64,000 bases of DNA, taken from NCBI RefSeq assembly GCF_026000115.1, contig NZ_AP026867.1, forward strand, positions 6,363,001 to 6,427,000, given 5' to 3'. Numbering within the stretch: the stretch's first letter is position 1; every line of letters starts with the position of its first letter. This DNA is from Aureispira anguillae (GTDB lineage Bacteria > Bacteroidota > Bacteroidia > Chitinophagales > Saprospiraceae). This document shows, piece by piece, positions 1-9,669 of the stretch. The notes beneath the pieces were generated by a model. It was not told where the DNA came from and ran no database searches. It saw nothing but the letters and a program-made list of their open reading frames with translations. The translations under genes and the position numbers were made by a program.

Positions 1-816
1 ATAATGGAGTGTTTTTTCTTCTTTATGGATATAAAACTTCTTTTGGGGTGGATTATCTTTCGTCCCCACTTGCCTTGCTTTATGTTTAACAATAGACTTA
101 TCTTCTAGAATTTTATGTTGTTTGTCGTATTTTATTTTTTGGCAAAAGCGTTTTTTGTAATGTCTGCCAAAGGATCGGGTCAACTGTTTGTTTTTGTTGT
201 ATTTGTAACGGAAATCTCGCCGTTTAGCTTGACGCTCAACAACCATTCCTTTTACATTAATGGTAGTCCATTTAGTATAGGTAGTCCATCTTGTTTGTAA
301 ATTATCCTTATAGGTATAATAATTACAAAATAAAGAGGTACTCCCTTGGTAATTATAATTACAAACGGCAATTAAGTTACTATCCTTGTCATAAGTAAGG
401 GTATCTTCTTTAGAGAGCTCTCCATATTTATCATAAAGCTGTCGCAAAATGTGTTTACTATTTTTTTCATTTGCTTGGTAATCCAAGTATTTTGTTCTTA
501 GTTTTTTATAAATAGGATCTTTACCCAATGGATAAGTAATGATTTGTTCGGTTAACCATTGATCTTGAGGGTTGAAGAACGCTTTTTCTTCTTTTACTAA
601 AACCCCTTTCTCTCTATGGTGATAATAATAATTCTGTCGATTTATTAATCGACCTAATGAATCATAATTCACTGTTTTTCTAAAGCGAATTATACTGTCT
701 TGTTGTCCTATACCATAAGCTACAATTGTTTGTTCTTTTATTTGGGCTTGTCCATAAACAAAAAAAGTTAGGTGAACCAAAACGAAAATAAAGATGCTTT
801 TTAGTATGGTGCTCAT
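1..816 (-). CDS. Secreted YD-repeat-like protein, C-terminus outside window
   Basis: Reading leftward from the ATG at 814-816, the frame stays open for 272 codons to base 1, so the gene runs off the left edge. The first ~23 residues (MSTILKSIFIFVLVH...) form a Sec signal peptide ending near VYGQA. The rest is rich in Tyr, Asp, Lys and Asn, with phrases such as YDSLGRL, YDKYGELSKEDTLTYD and YKYNKNKQLTRS. This is the pattern of Bacteroidota secreted proteins with degenerate YD (RHS-like) beta repeats. The function is unknown. It is probably periplasmic or at the surface, and any sorting domain would lie beyond the edge. I am confident it is a real gene because of the long stop-free frame in AT-rich DNA plus the signal peptide; the family label is weaker. 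Confidence 0.75.
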   Translation of the reverse strand, partial: MSTILKSIFIFVLVHLTFFVYGQAQIKEQTIVAYGIGQQDSIIRFRKTVNYDSLGRLINRQNYYYHHREKGVLVKEEKAFFNPQDQWLTEQIITYPLGKDPIYKKLRTKYLDYQANEKNSKHILRQLYDKYGELSKEDTLTYDKDSNLIAVCNYNYQGSTSLFCNYYTYKDNLQTRWTTYTKWTTINVKGMVVERQAKRRDFRYKYNKNKQLTRSFGRHYKKRFCQKIKYDKQHKILEDKSIVKHKARQVGTKDNPPQKKFYIHKEEKTLHY

Positions 817-1452
817 ATATAGTTAATTAAGGTTTGATAGTATTTGTGGGTAAGTAGAAGAAGGAAGAATGTTCTATTACTTCTTCTTTAAGAGCGAAAT
901 AACATCAATGAATTGATCTTATATACCAAAAGTAAGCCAATCTAGTGGAAAAGACGAACGCTATTAAAAACAAAAAGGCAAATCTATATAGATTTGCCTT
1001 AATTGTAACGAAAGTTTGCTTCTAGTAAACTTTTGTTTTAGCCTTTTACTCGACTTCAATACTTTTATGATGGTAGAATCAATAGAAGTACAAAGTCATT
1101 GGGTACGTAACGAAAAAAATTGCCTTTGCTTATAAAACGTCTAAAACTTGAATACGCTGCCTAATAAATTATTTTTTTTTATGAGAATCAAAAAATGTCG
1201 TTTATTCTCCTAGTTAACCCAATCCTTTTGGGAGTAACTGAACTAAAAATAGCAGGCGAATGTTTTGAGTAGGTAAAAGAACTTCAACTACAAAATGGAC
1301 TCAAAATTGTATTTTTTATAAAAAAAGCCTAACTTTTGTAATTATTAAATCATTAACCCATTTAATCTCATCTATATTTATAATTCCTAATCCTTTACGG
1401 TACAAAGGTGTATAAGATGGGCTCTTAACTGCTTGCTATCCCGATATCGTTT
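817..1452. other. Intergenic, 636 bp
   Basis: No convincing gene is visible on either strand. It contains a 26-bp perfect palindrome at 975-1000 (listed separately) and a weaker hairpin with arms AAAGTTT/AAACTTT at 1011-1033. The divergent genes on each side imply that promoters for both lie here, but I could not place a TTTG/TAnnTTTG pair with confidence. Confidence 0.6.
975..1000 (-). terminator. Perfect palindrome, leftward terminator candidate
   Basis: A 26-bp perfect palindrome (half-site AAGGCAAATCTAT). On the minus strand it is followed by TTTTTGTTTTTAA, so it would work as an intrinsic terminator for leftward transcription. No annotated leftward gene lies to its right before the rightward DUF58 gene. 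Confidence 0.55.
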
Positions 1453-2805
1453 ATGTGGAAAAAAATAATTCGTGTTTTTACGCTTCAAGATGTATTTCTA
1501 GGTGATCGTTTTTTTTGGTTATTTGGAGGGGTAACCGCTTTGTTTATTGCCAGTTTTCCTTTCCCTTTTCTTTTTGCAATAGCCAAAGCTACCTTAGTTG
1601 CTGCTATAGCTTTAGTTTTTGTCGATGCTTTTTTATTATTTAATAAGGGGGTACAGTTACCCTGTGAACGTGTTTTGCCTCGTCAATTATCATTGGGAGA
1701 TGAAAATACCGTTTTACTAAAATTGCACAATCAATATGGTCTAAATTTAGGAATAACGATTATAGACGAATTGCCTGTGGAGTTTCAAAAACGTGATTTT
1801 GAAATCAAAGACGACTTAAAAGCGAATGAGCAGAAAACCTATCAATATAAACTAAGACCAACCATTCGTGGAGAATATACTTTTCACAATGTCAATCTTT
1901 ATCTTCATACTACCTTAAGCATATTAGAACGGAGAATAAAACATCGAATTACACAGAAAATTCTGGTTTACCCATCTATTATGCAAATGAATCGATTTTC
2001 TTTAATGGCAATTGCTAGAATATCTACCATGCGTGGGGTCAAAAAAGTACGTCGATTAGGAGCTAGTTACGAATTTGCCCAAATTCGAAATTATGTAAAA
2101 GGGGATGATTATAGAAGTATCAATTGGAAAGCAACAAGTCGTAGAAATGATTTAATGATTAATCAATTTGAAGACGAAAGATCCCAGCAGATTTTTTCAG
2201 TCATTGATAAAGGGCGTTCTATGCAGATGCCTTTTAATGGAATGAGTTTGTTGGATTATGCAGTGAATACGAGCCTCGTTATTTCTAGTGTAGCGTTACA
2301 AAAACACGACAAGGCTGGTTTAATGACTTTTTCTGATAAAATTGGTGCAACAGTAAAAGCAGAGGAAGGCTCCAAACAACTCAATCTAATTATTGAGACC
2401 TTATACAAAGAACAACCTCGTAATTTTGAGGCAAATTATGAACTGTTGTATACAGCAACCAAACAATTTATAAGAAGGCGTAGTTTGATCTTTTTGTATA
2501 CCAACTTTGAAAGTTATTCTGCAATGGCTCGTGTGCTACCACTTTTGAGGCGCATCAATATTGCGCATCTTCTGGTCGTGGTCTTTTTTGAAAATACCGA
2601 AATTGTAGATTATTCTAATCAAGAGGCGCACACCACAGAGGAAATTTATTACAAAACGATTGCTTCCAAATTTGTAGAAGAAAAGCATCGTATAGTCCAA
2701 GAGTTGCGTCAATATGGTATCCAAGCAATTTTAACTCGCCCAGAAGATCTTTCTGTGAATAGTATTAATAAATACTTAGAAATGAAATCAAGAGGAATGA
2801 TTTAA
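1453..2805 (+). CDS. DUF58 domain protein
   Basis: 450 aa. Residues ~20-63 are hydrophobic and form two membrane segments. A beta-rich periplasmic or cytosolic stretch follows, then the DUF58 core around residues 214-231 (YVKGDDYRSINWKATSRR, the family hallmark) and a von Willebrand A-like region starting FSVIDKGRSM near residue 249, where the metal-site pattern DxGxS is slightly degenerate. DUF58 proteins are normally encoded next to MoxR AAA ATPases and are thought to act with them in protein or metal-complex assembly at the envelope; their biochemistry is poorly known. The usual MoxR/DUF4129/SpoIIM partners are at 12.7-17.7 kb. Here DUF58 is followed within 13 bp by a sensor kinase, so the two are probably co-transcribed. 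Confidence 0.9.
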   Translation: MWKKIIRVFTLQDVFLGDRFFWLFGGVTALFIASFPFPFLFAIAKATLVAAIALVFVDAFLLFNKGVQLPCERVLPRQLSLGDENTVLLKLHNQYGLNLGITIIDELPVEFQKRDFEIKDDLKANEQKTYQYKLRPTIRGEYTFHNVNLYLHTTLSILERRIKHRITQKILVYPSIMQMNRFSLMAIARISTMRGVKKVRRLGASYEFAQIRNYVKGDDYRSINWKATSRRNDLMINQFEDERSQQIFSVIDKGRSMQMPFNGMSLLDYAVNTSLVISSVALQKHDKAGLMTFSDKIGATVKAEEGSKQLNLIIETLYKEQPRNFEANYELLYTATKQFIRRRSLIFLYTNFESYSAMARVLPLLRRINIAHLLVVVFFENTEIVDYSNQEAHTTEEIYYKTIASKFVEEKHRIVQELRQYGIQAILTRPEDLSVNSINKYLEMKSRGMI

Positions 2806-2818
2806 GTCGCTATTGAAT

Positions 2819-5134
2819 ATGAATAGAACTGTCCTTTATTGTTTTTTAACGTTACTTTTGTTAGGAGCAGGTATGGAACCAACTACTGCTCAAACTTTAG
2901 AGTCTTGGTACCAGCGTTATCGCAAATTGCCCAATAATGACATTGCTTATTATGAGGAAAGAATCGGGCTGTTAGACAGTATCATAGGAAAGGAGATTCA
3001 TCAAGAAGTAGAACTTGTCCTCCCCCTAATTGATACCTTAGCATTTTTACATCAACGTTTGGGCCATAAGGCAAGGTGTAATCACACTCGTTACAAGACA
3101 AAGGGGTTTATGTATGCCATTCGAGAGAATTACTTGGAAGCCTTAAATTATTATCAAAAATATAGTGAGAGTGAAACCTTTAGAAAAGAAAGTGTCGATG
3201 ATGGGTATTTTCTGTTGGATGTAGGGAATCTATATTATGACCTAAAACTGTATAATTTAGCAAAGACTTATTATCAAGATGCTGAGCAAGTTTTTAAAAA
3301 TAAAGAAAATTATAGGGGCTTAGGCACCATTAATTCTAATTATTGCTTGGTGGCTCAAGAATTAGGACAGATTGATAGTGCTTTGCACTATGTCCAGAAA
3401 GCGCTTTCTTTGCAAGAAAATATGGTAAAAGATTCTTTTCAAATTGCTTATACTTATCAGGTAATTGGACGCTTGTATAGCGAGCACAAACATAATTACC
3501 CTAAGGCTATTGCCAATTTCCAAAAGACGATTTCTTTATTGTCTAATGAGGATTTAAAAGAAGATTTTGGTTATAATCAATTTATTCGGTATTTACCTCA
3601 AACCTATATGCGTTTAGGGCAGGTTTATTATGCTTTGAATGAGGTAGATTCAGGTTATTTTTATCTCCATAAAGCACTAGAGAAAGTCAAAGCAATTCAC
3701 CAAGATCATGTATTTATTTATATCGGTACGGAATCGGGCAAAACATGGCTAGAACAAGGACAATTAAAAGAAGCAGAAGATTTATTGTTGGCTACAGAAA
3801 AGCTGGCAGAAGCGAATGGTAATGATAAAGGCTTAGAGCGTTGTTATGCTTACTTGAAGCAAATTTATACTCAAAAAGAAGACTACAAAAAAGCAATTTA
3901 CTATGCTGCTAAATATGAAGTGTCTAGAAACTTTTTCCAAGAGGAGGAAAAACGACTGTTCTTAATTAATGAGCAATTATTACAGCAAGAAAAAAATCAA
4001 CGGATACTCAAGCAGGAACAAACAATTGTTGCAGAACAACGGCTGCGCATTCAATTGTATGGTATTTTGGTGCTTGTAGTTATTATCTTATTCTTGCTAA
4101 TTGGCTTTTGGTGGAAATTGAGGAGGCAAAATAAAGAAATAGAGCGTTATGCCAAAAAGTTAGAAAACTCCAACAAAGTCAAGGAGATAATTCTTGCGGT
4201 TATTGGGCATGATCTGAGAACGCCTTTTAATGTAATTAGTACCAATGTTAGTTTGATATTGAGGAATCTAAATGATAAAAGAGCTGTTGCCTTAAATAAA
4301 TCAATAGCGCAAGTTGATCTAGCTGCTAGAAAGGCTTATGTTATGATGGATGGCTTGATGCAGTGGGTGACCTTGAACAAAGAAGAAGTCAGCTTAAAAA
4401 AGAAAAAAAGAATTGTCCTAGATGTCTTGGTCAATAAGGTGTTAAATGAGTTGGATGCTTTAATAGAAGTGGGGGGACTTGTTGTTAAAAAGGAGGTTGA
4501 TTTTATTCAGTTGAATACAGGAGCTAATTTATTGCAAATTGTTCTGCGTAACTTATTAACCAATGCAATTAAAAATACGCCCTTTAGCGGGGAGATCTGT
4601 ATTCGTACACTTCTGAATAAAGAGGGCTGTTTGTTGCAAGTAGAGGATAGTGGTTTGGGAATACCTGAGGAGCAATTAGAACATTTATTTGCTTCCATCG
4701 ATGTTATTCATGTTGCTCAAAAAGGAAGTGGCCTAGGGTTGAAAATAGTCAAAGAGTTATGCGATGAATTGTCGATTGAAATTAGGGCGTTTAACCGAGA
4801 GGGAGGAGGAGCAGTTTTTGAGTTGCAGATTCCTGATCGTGATATTTGTCGCTCAGAAATGGTAGCGCACAATGTTGATAATAACACTCCCTCAATAACT
4901 CAACAAAAATTAACAACGAACGAGAAACAATTTTTAAAGCCCTATATTACCCAATTGTTGGCACATGAGGTATTTGAAGGAACGGCGATTCGAGCAATTG
5001 TAGAAACGATTAAACAACAAAGCAGAAAAACAACTGTTATGACTTGGGTTACAGAACTAGAGCAGGTGGTTTTTCTTAACGATGAGCATACTTACAAGGA
5101 ATTTTTGAAAGAAAGCGTTTCAGATGCAAAATAA
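2819..5134 (+). CDS. TPR-containing hybrid-type sensor histidine kinase
   Basis: 771 aa from the ATG at 2819 (an in-frame TTG lies 6 bp upstream). Domain order: signal peptide (~1-25, ending TTAQ); periplasmic TPR-type helical repeats (~30-390) with NYLEALNYYQKY-like units; a single membrane helix (~410-434, GILVLVVIILFLLIGF); a short coiled linker; HisKA with phospho-acceptor His464 in VIGHDLRTPFN; then a HATPase_c domain with N-box RNLLTNAIKNTP, G1 box EDSGLGIPEEQ and G2 box GSGLGLKIV. The ~100 residues after the ATPase domain match nothing I recognise. Bacteroidota TPR kinases of this design usually signal through a response regulator in the same operon; one overlaps this stop codon by 11 bp. 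The ligand sensed is unknown. Confidence 0.92.
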   Translation: MNRTVLYCFLTLLLLGAGMEPTTAQTLESWYQRYRKLPNNDIAYYEERIGLLDSIIGKEIHQEVELVLPLIDTLAFLHQRLGHKARCNHTRYKTKGFMYAIRENYLEALNYYQKYSESETFRKESVDDGYFLLDVGNLYYDLKLYNLAKTYYQDAEQVFKNKENYRGLGTINSNYCLVAQELGQIDSALHYVQKALSLQENMVKDSFQIAYTYQVIGRLYSEHKHNYPKAIANFQKTISLLSNEDLKEDFGYNQFIRYLPQTYMRLGQVYYALNEVDSGYFYLHKALEKVKAIHQDHVFIYIGTESGKTWLEQGQLKEAEDLLLATEKLAEANGNDKGLERCYAYLKQIYTQKEDYKKAIYYAAKYEVSRNFFQEEEKRLFLINEQLLQQEKNQRILKQEQTIVAEQRLRIQLYGILVLVVIILFLLIGFWWKLRRQNKEIERYAKKLENSNKVKEIILAVIGHDLRTPFNVISTNVSLILRNLNDKRAVALNKSIAQVDLAARKAYVMMDGLMQWVTLNKEEVSLKKKKRIVLDVLVNKVLNELDALIEVGGLVVKKEVDFIQLNTGANLLQIVLRNLLTNAIKNTPFSGEICIRTLLNKEGCLLQVEDSGLGIPEEQLEHLFASIDVIHVAQKGSGLGLKIVKELCDELSIEIRAFNREGGGAVFELQIPDRDICRSEMVAHNVDNNTPSITQQKLTTNEKQFLKPYITQLLAHEVFEGTAIRAIVETIKQQSRKTTVMTWVTELEQVVFLNDEHTYKEFLKESVSDAK

Positions 5135-6017
5135 AAATAGTTTTTTAGTAGACAAGGTATTACTGGTGGTTGATGATGACCCTGCCAATCGAATGACAAT
5201 TGTTGATTTAATGCTTCAACAGATGCCTACAATGTCTGTTTTAGTGGCGAATCATGGGAAACAGGCCTTACAAATTATAGCGAAAAAACAAGTAGATGTT
5301 GTTTTGTTAGATTGGGAAATGCCCGTTTTAAATGGACTAGAAACACTTCAAGAAATTCAAAGAAATAATAATTGGAAGAACATCCCTGTTATTATGTATA
5401 CGGGGGCAATGACCGCTTCCCGAAATTTAGAACAAGCATTAGAGCAGGGTGCTGTTGATTTTTTGAGAAAACCAGCAGATCCTATTGAGTTATTGGCTCG
5501 AATACAGTCCATTTTATATCAAAAACAACTAGAACAAGAGCGGATTGCTATAGAAAAAGAATTGCTAATTACTCAGCAGAATTTCCTTCAAAAAGAAGTC
5601 AAGATGATCCGACAAGAGCTGAACAGCAATTTGTTGTTATTGGCGCATAAAAATAAGGTCTTGTTAGAAATAAAGGAACGTTGTGAAACAGAAACAGAGA
5701 ACCCTGCAATGTTAGTGCGTCATGTGGCTAGGCATATTGATAAGTTGATCGTGGAAGATAATTATTGGGAGGACTTTATGGATAAATTTAATAAAACAGA
5801 CCCTCTATTTATTAAAAATCTATTGGCTCGAACCCCTAATCTATCTTCTAATGAAGTTCGTGTTTGTTCCTTAATACGTTTTGGAATGAACAATAAGGAT
5901 ATTATGAATATCATAAATATATCCATAGAGGGAATTAAAAAAAGTCGCTATAGAATTCGGAAAAAACTGAGTTTAGAAACAGGAACAAGTCTAGAAAAAT
6001 ACTTGATGAATTTGTAA
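5124..6017 (+). CDS. Response regulator, REC plus LuxR-like HTH
   Basis: 297 aa. The N-terminal receiver domain has the acidic pocket in LLVVDDDPANR, phospho-acceptor Asp63 in VVLLDWEMP, and conserved Lys116 in FLRKPAD. Residues ~130-200 form a long Glu/Lys/Gln coiled coil. The C-terminus (~225-297: TPNLSSNEVRVCSLIRFGMNNKDIMNIINIS, then KKSRYRIRKKL) is a LuxR/GerE-like helix-turn-helix of the kind found in Bacteroidota TPR-kinase systems. Its start lies inside the kinase gene (11-bp overlap), so the two are translationally coupled and very likely cognate. It is probably a DNA-binding regulator; targets are unknown, but the co-transcribed DUF58 gene suggests envelope stress or assembly. Confidence 0.9.
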   Translation: MQNKNSFLVDKVLLVVDDDPANRMTIVDLMLQQMPTMSVLVANHGKQALQIIAKKQVDVVLLDWEMPVLNGLETLQEIQRNNNWKNIPVIMYTGAMTASRNLEQALEQGAVDFLRKPADPIELLARIQSILYQKQLEQERIAIEKELLITQQNFLQKEVKMIRQELNSNLLLLAHKNKVLLEIKERCETETENPAMLVRHVARHIDKLIVEDNYWEDFMDKFNKTDPLFIKNLLARTPNLSSNEVRVCSLIRFGMNNKDIMNIINISIEGIKKSRYRIRKKLSLETGTSLEKYLMNL

Positions 6018-6020
6018 AAT

Positions 6021-6047
6021 AGGCTACCTAGTCCCAATAGGTAGCCT
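6021..6047. terminator. Hairpin between convergent genes
   Basis: Arms AGGCTACCTA and TAGGTAGCCT around a 7-base loop, just after the response-regulator stop and before the stop of the leftward T9SS gene. A short T run (ATTTTAC) exists only on the minus-strand side, so it may act in both directions but weakly. Confidence 0.55.
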
Positions 6048-6096
6048 TGGAAAATTACACAAACATTAAGAATACTCTGCTACATTAAAAATGTAA

Positions 6097-7557
6097 CTAA
6101 AGTGATTCTATAATTAATTTTTGATTAAAATAACGATCATCATCCAATGCTATATGGAGTAGGTAAATCCCACTTGGGAAACGATCCAAATTCAATAACT
6201 TGATATTTTTTTGAGCGCTGAGAATGGTGGTATATTCAAGTACCTTTTTTCCACTCGCATCCAACATAGAAACAACAGCCGCTTGACGGTCTACATTACG
6301 TAGTAAAATAGTGACTTCTTTGGATGTAGGGTTCGGGAAAACCGATAGATCAGCTTCCAGTGCCTTGCCTGCTACTGCCCTTATCTCAGAGTAACTAATC
6401 GTACCGTCAAAATCTACTTGGCGTAGTCGATAATAACTCATTCCTGTATAAGGATTTTCATCCGTTAGTTGATACAATGTTTGCTGAACAGTATTGCCTT
6501 GCCCTTCGACATAAGCAATGGTCTCAAATTCATTTTCAGGGGCTAACATTCGTTCAATATAAAAGCCTTCGTTATTAATTTCAGTAGCCGTTGCCCAGTC
6601 CAACTGAACGAGTATTGCATTGCTGCGTTTGGCATTAAAGGCGATTAATTCCACAGGCAAATCAATCTGCTGAGTCGCTATTCCAAAGGGCGAAAAACTA
6701 CTAATGCCGCTAGCACTTAATTGATATTGCGTGCCACTTACCAAACTTGCTGTTCCAAAGCCTGAAGATTGATCCCAAGCCCCATTGGTATAATGGGCAA
6801 TCCCTGCATTGCTGCGGATAAAATTGGGCAATTCTTGGCTGCTATTCCATTGCAATGTCATATTGACTAAAGAACCTCCTGTTGTGTTTTCTTCAATGAA
6901 CCAAGTGTTGTTAACAACTCCTTCTGTAAATGCTAAACCGTTTGTTCCATTTTTTAATAGCTGATCAGCGACTCGAATGCTAAAGATATCGGTCAAACCT
7001 GTATTGTTAATACTTGCTAGGTTGTAAGAAGTATTGCCAATAGGGTAATGAACAGTAGATACCCCAACTTCTTGTGATAAGGTTCCTGTCCCATTTGTGA
7101 TAATATAATGATTAGCATCATAACCTGTAATTGTTGCGCTGTTGGCTAAAGCTAGTTGGTAATTCCCTAGCTCAATATTGCCATTGTTATTTAAATCAAC
7201 AGTTGTTGAAATACTTAAATTATTGGTGAGTAATAATCGGTTGTTATTATTCACACTCAAATTAGCAAGAGCTAAGGGAGCCGTGCTATTAATCGTTTGG
7301 TTGTTGTTGCCTTCAAAGCGTAACCAGCCCGTTCCCAGATAGGTAGTACTGCTGCCCGTTTGAGTCCAATTATCTTTTAAATAAATCGCACCATTATTAT
7401 TAATCGTGCCGTTGTTTTCATTGGTTACGGCACCTTCAACATAAATCGCAGCGTTATTATCAAGAACTATATTTGCTCCATGATTGACTAAATCTCCTTG
7501 GGCTGAGACAAAACCCGACAAAGCAGTCAAAAGGGCAATTTTTATAAATTGCTTCAT
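6097..7557 (-). CDS. Secreted protein with T9SS type A sorting domain
   Basis: 486 aa. It has a signal peptide (~1-19, ending VSAQ). The middle (~25-300) is Asn-rich and repetitive (NNNGAIYLKDNW, LSVNNNNRLLL), a pattern suggesting beta-helical or beta-sandwich surface repeats. The C-terminal ~75 residues are a type A sorting domain: LSVFPNPTSKEVTILL, then VSMLDASGKKV, then LNLDRFPSGIYLLHI and a basic end. Such domains direct export across the outer membrane by the type IX system followed by attachment or release. It follows the tail-fibre gene by 22 bp on the same strand and likely shares its promoter. Adhesion or matrix function is plausible but not shown. Confidence 0.88.
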   Translation of the reverse strand: MKQFIKIALLTALSGFVSAQGDLVNHGANIVLDNNAAIYVEGAVTNENNGTINNNGAIYLKDNWTQTGSSTTYLGTGWLRFEGNNNQTINSTAPLALANLSVNNNNRLLLTNNLSISTTVDLNNNGNIELGNYQLALANSATITGYDANHYIITNGTGTLSQEVGVSTVHYPIGNTSYNLASINNTGLTDIFSIRVADQLLKNGTNGLAFTEGVVNNTWFIEENTTGGSLVNMTLQWNSSQELPNFIRSNAGIAHYTNGAWDQSSGFGTASLVSGTQYQLSASGISSFSPFGIATQQIDLPVELIAFNAKRSNAILVQLDWATATEINNEGFYIERMLAPENEFETIAYVEGQGNTVQQTLYQLTDENPYTGMSYYRLRQVDFDGTISYSEIRAVAGKALEADLSVFPNPTSKEVTILLRNVDRQAAVVSMLDASGKKVLEYTTILSAQKNIKLLNLDRFPSGIYLLHIALDDDRYFNQKLIIESL

Positions 7558-7579
7558 TTATTTCAGCTTTAAAGGTGAA

Positions 7580-9433
7580 TTAGGGTTGTTTAGCAACTGT
7601 TTTGTCAGCGCTTAGGAGTGCTTTGATTTGAGCCACTTCCATTTTGAGCTGTCCAAGTTCTTGTTGCTGTGTTTTTAATTGAGCATTTTCAGCTTCCAAT
7701 ACCTCTATTCGCTTTAACAGAGCCTGAGTGGCTGAGATATTTAAAGTGGTTAAGGCATCATAGTCAACCACATGAAAATCATTGACAACACGCCCATAGA
7801 CAAAGGCTTGGTCATAATTTAGTTTTTTGTTGATTTGAAAGCGTTTTTTTTCTACGGCTATAACAGCTACTGTTTCTACTCGTTCTTGATCATTCTCCGT
7901 TACCATCAATTCAATCAATGCTCCAACCTTAAGATCGGTTGCTAAATAAACCCATCCATCTTGTACGGCACTGTATTGATAAAGATCAGGAACAGCTCTA
8001 GCCGTATAGCTAATGGCTTGTGGATAGACTTCTTTTAGTTCCTGTGCGATTACTTTTTTTACCTCATTTGTGCCTTTGCCAATGGTATCAATGTATGTAT
8101 AATCTGTTATGCGAATGGTTTTTAGTCGCTCCAAATCTGCAACAGGATTAGAAAGCCCTAATATTTTTTTGATGCGTTGGTCAGAGTGCGCAAAAAAGTT
8201 ACCTCCTCCAATGTTATATTGAGCATTGATAGAGAATAAGTCTATAGGGTTAGTATGGGCATTCGAATGCGTACTCACTACTCCTACACTGTCGTATTCT
8301 CGTATATTACTGCCATAAATAGGGCGTACAGCACCTGTTTTGATTTCTAAAGTAGCAGATTTATACCCACCTAAATAAGCATTGCTCCAAGGAGTTCCCC
8401 CTAGGGTTAGTTTGCCATGAGAATAGTCTTGCATATTAATAGAACCATCGGGATTGCGTACGATAAAAGCTCCATTTCCAGTGATTTTTTGTAGGTCTCC
8501 TTGTGCATCAACATACAAAGGAGTAGAGCCACTACCTGCAAAGTCATTCAAGCGAATCGTGCCATTTTCTACAGCTAGTGCAGGGGCTGGAATAGGTACC
8601 GTATAAGTAAACACATACTCTATCCATACTCCTGTATGACCACAATATGCTGCTCCAAAACCACTTCCTCCAAAATCTTCTGCCGATAACGTCAACGTCG
8701 TTTGACCAGATACCGTACTTGTAACATCTGCTGCTGTAATAGTGGTAGGGTAAAATACACCACCATTGTTCGGATCACCACAACCATCTACTCCTGTAGG
8801 GGCTGTTAAATTAGAACCTATATTAGCGCCTTGCAAATTAGCAGAGATACTAGTGGGAAAACCAAAATTTCCATCTACATCACCTCCTAAATTAATTGCT
8901 AAACTTATACTAGAGGCATTATTAGCAATATCTGTAGGAATTCCCAAGATTGCTGCTCCTACTGTGCCGTCAGAAGCTCCTGTAAAAGACCCCGCAGATT
9001 CATAAACATAAGCTCGATAAACGGCATTAAAGGTGCCTGCGGTACCACCAGTTCCTCGCACATGTAGCTTTCCCATACTTGGAGTAGTGGTGCCAATTCC
9101 TACTCGTCCTGTATTGGCATTGTGCATATCATTACTATTGATGCTCCAATCGTTATCTATAACTCCTACAGCTTGCCAAGTACTACCATTGTAATAATAG
9201 AATCCACTTGTTCCATCGGTTTGAAAAATCAACAAGCCTGTAGCGGGACTACTAATGGCATTGCGTTGACTTTCGGTCATGCGTGGGGTCAATAATCCTT
9301 TGTCAGTAGATTTAACATCTAACATGGCTGAATTATCAGGGGACGAATTGTCGTTGTTAATCCCAACACCTCCTTGAGACCAGAGTTGTGAATGGATGAA
9401 TAGGATTAAAAGGGGGAAGATAAAATTTTTCAT
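7580..9433 (-). CDS. Tail-fibre-like surface protein with S74-type C-terminal region
   Basis: 617 aa from the ATG at 9433; a GTG 24 bp upstream is possible but would bury the signal peptide [20 protein letters not shown]. The N-terminus has the common Bacteroidota motif ([20 protein letters not shown], then [19 protein letters not shown]). The centre is Gly/Thr/Ser-rich. Around residues 420-530 a [20 protein letters not shown]...YTYIDTIG stretch resembles the peptidase S74 (endosialidase-type) intramolecular chaperone, which trimerises phage tail spikes and bacterial adhesins. The C-terminal ~40 residues form a coiled coil ([20 protein letters not shown]). It is probably a trimeric surface fibre. 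Self-cleavage residues were not verified. Confidence 0.82.
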   Translation of the reverse strand: MKNFIFPLLILFIHSQLWSQGGVGINNDNSSPDNSAMLDVKSTDKGLLTPRMTESQRNAISSPATGLLIFQTDGTSGFYYYNGSTWQAVGVIDNDWSINSNDMHNANTGRVGIGTTTPSMGKLHVRGTGGTAGTFNAVYRAYVYESAGSFTGASDGTVGAAILGIPTDIANNASSISLAINLGGDVDGNFGFPTSISANLQGANIGSNLTAPTGVDGCGDPNNGGVFYPTTITAADVTSTVSGQTTLTLSAEDFGGSGFGAAYCGHTGVWIEYVFTYTVPIPAPALAVENGTIRLNDFAGSGSTPLYVDAQGDLQKITGNGAFIVRNPDGSINMQDYSHGKLTLGGTPWSNAYLGGYKSATLEIKTGAVRPIYGSNIREYDSVGVVSTHSNAHTNPIDLFSINAQYNIGGGNFFAHSDQRIKKILGLSNPVADLERLKTIRITDYTYIDTIGKGTNEVKKVIAQELKEVYPQAISYTARAVPDLYQYSAVQDGWVYLATDLKVGALIELMVTENDQERVETVAVIAVEKKRFQINKKLNYDQAFVYGRVVNDFHVVDYDALTTLNISATQALLKRIEVLEAENAQLKTQQQELGQLKMEVAQIKALLSADKTVAKQP

Positions 9434-9484
9434 TCTTGTATGTAATTTTTTGAACACAGAAATGTCTGTGTGTTATAATTGGCG

Positions 9485-9516
9485 CAAATGTAGGGGATGG
9501 CTTTGGGGAGTACAAA
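9485..9516 (-). promoter_or_regulatory. Bacteroidota-type promoter for the surface-protein pair
   Basis: On the minus strand a -33 TTTG (9513-9516) and a -7 TACATTTG (9485-9492) are separated by 20 bases, matching the TTTG/TAnnTTTG consensus. The -7 element lies about 52 bp before the ATG at 9433. Confidence 0.65.
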
Positions 9517-9669
9517 AATGATAGGTGGACAAAAGGTGGACAAGAGAAAAAAAAGATAAAACTAAACCATTCAACTATTTGATGGTTTTATAGTAATAGC
9601 TAAAAAATAGCACTAACTTAGTGAGTGATATTAAAAATGCTTCTTTCGTAATTCGATCATACCATTCAA

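Noticed and set aside
115-300. 61-codon plus-strand frame
   Set aside because: It is the shadow of the longer, signal-peptide-bearing minus-strand gene at 1-816.
1010-1310. Minus-strand traces such as LLFLVQLLPKGLG suggesting an ISAon1-type transposase relic
   Set aside because: Only one short phrase is suggestive, stops occur in all frames and no family core motif is present.
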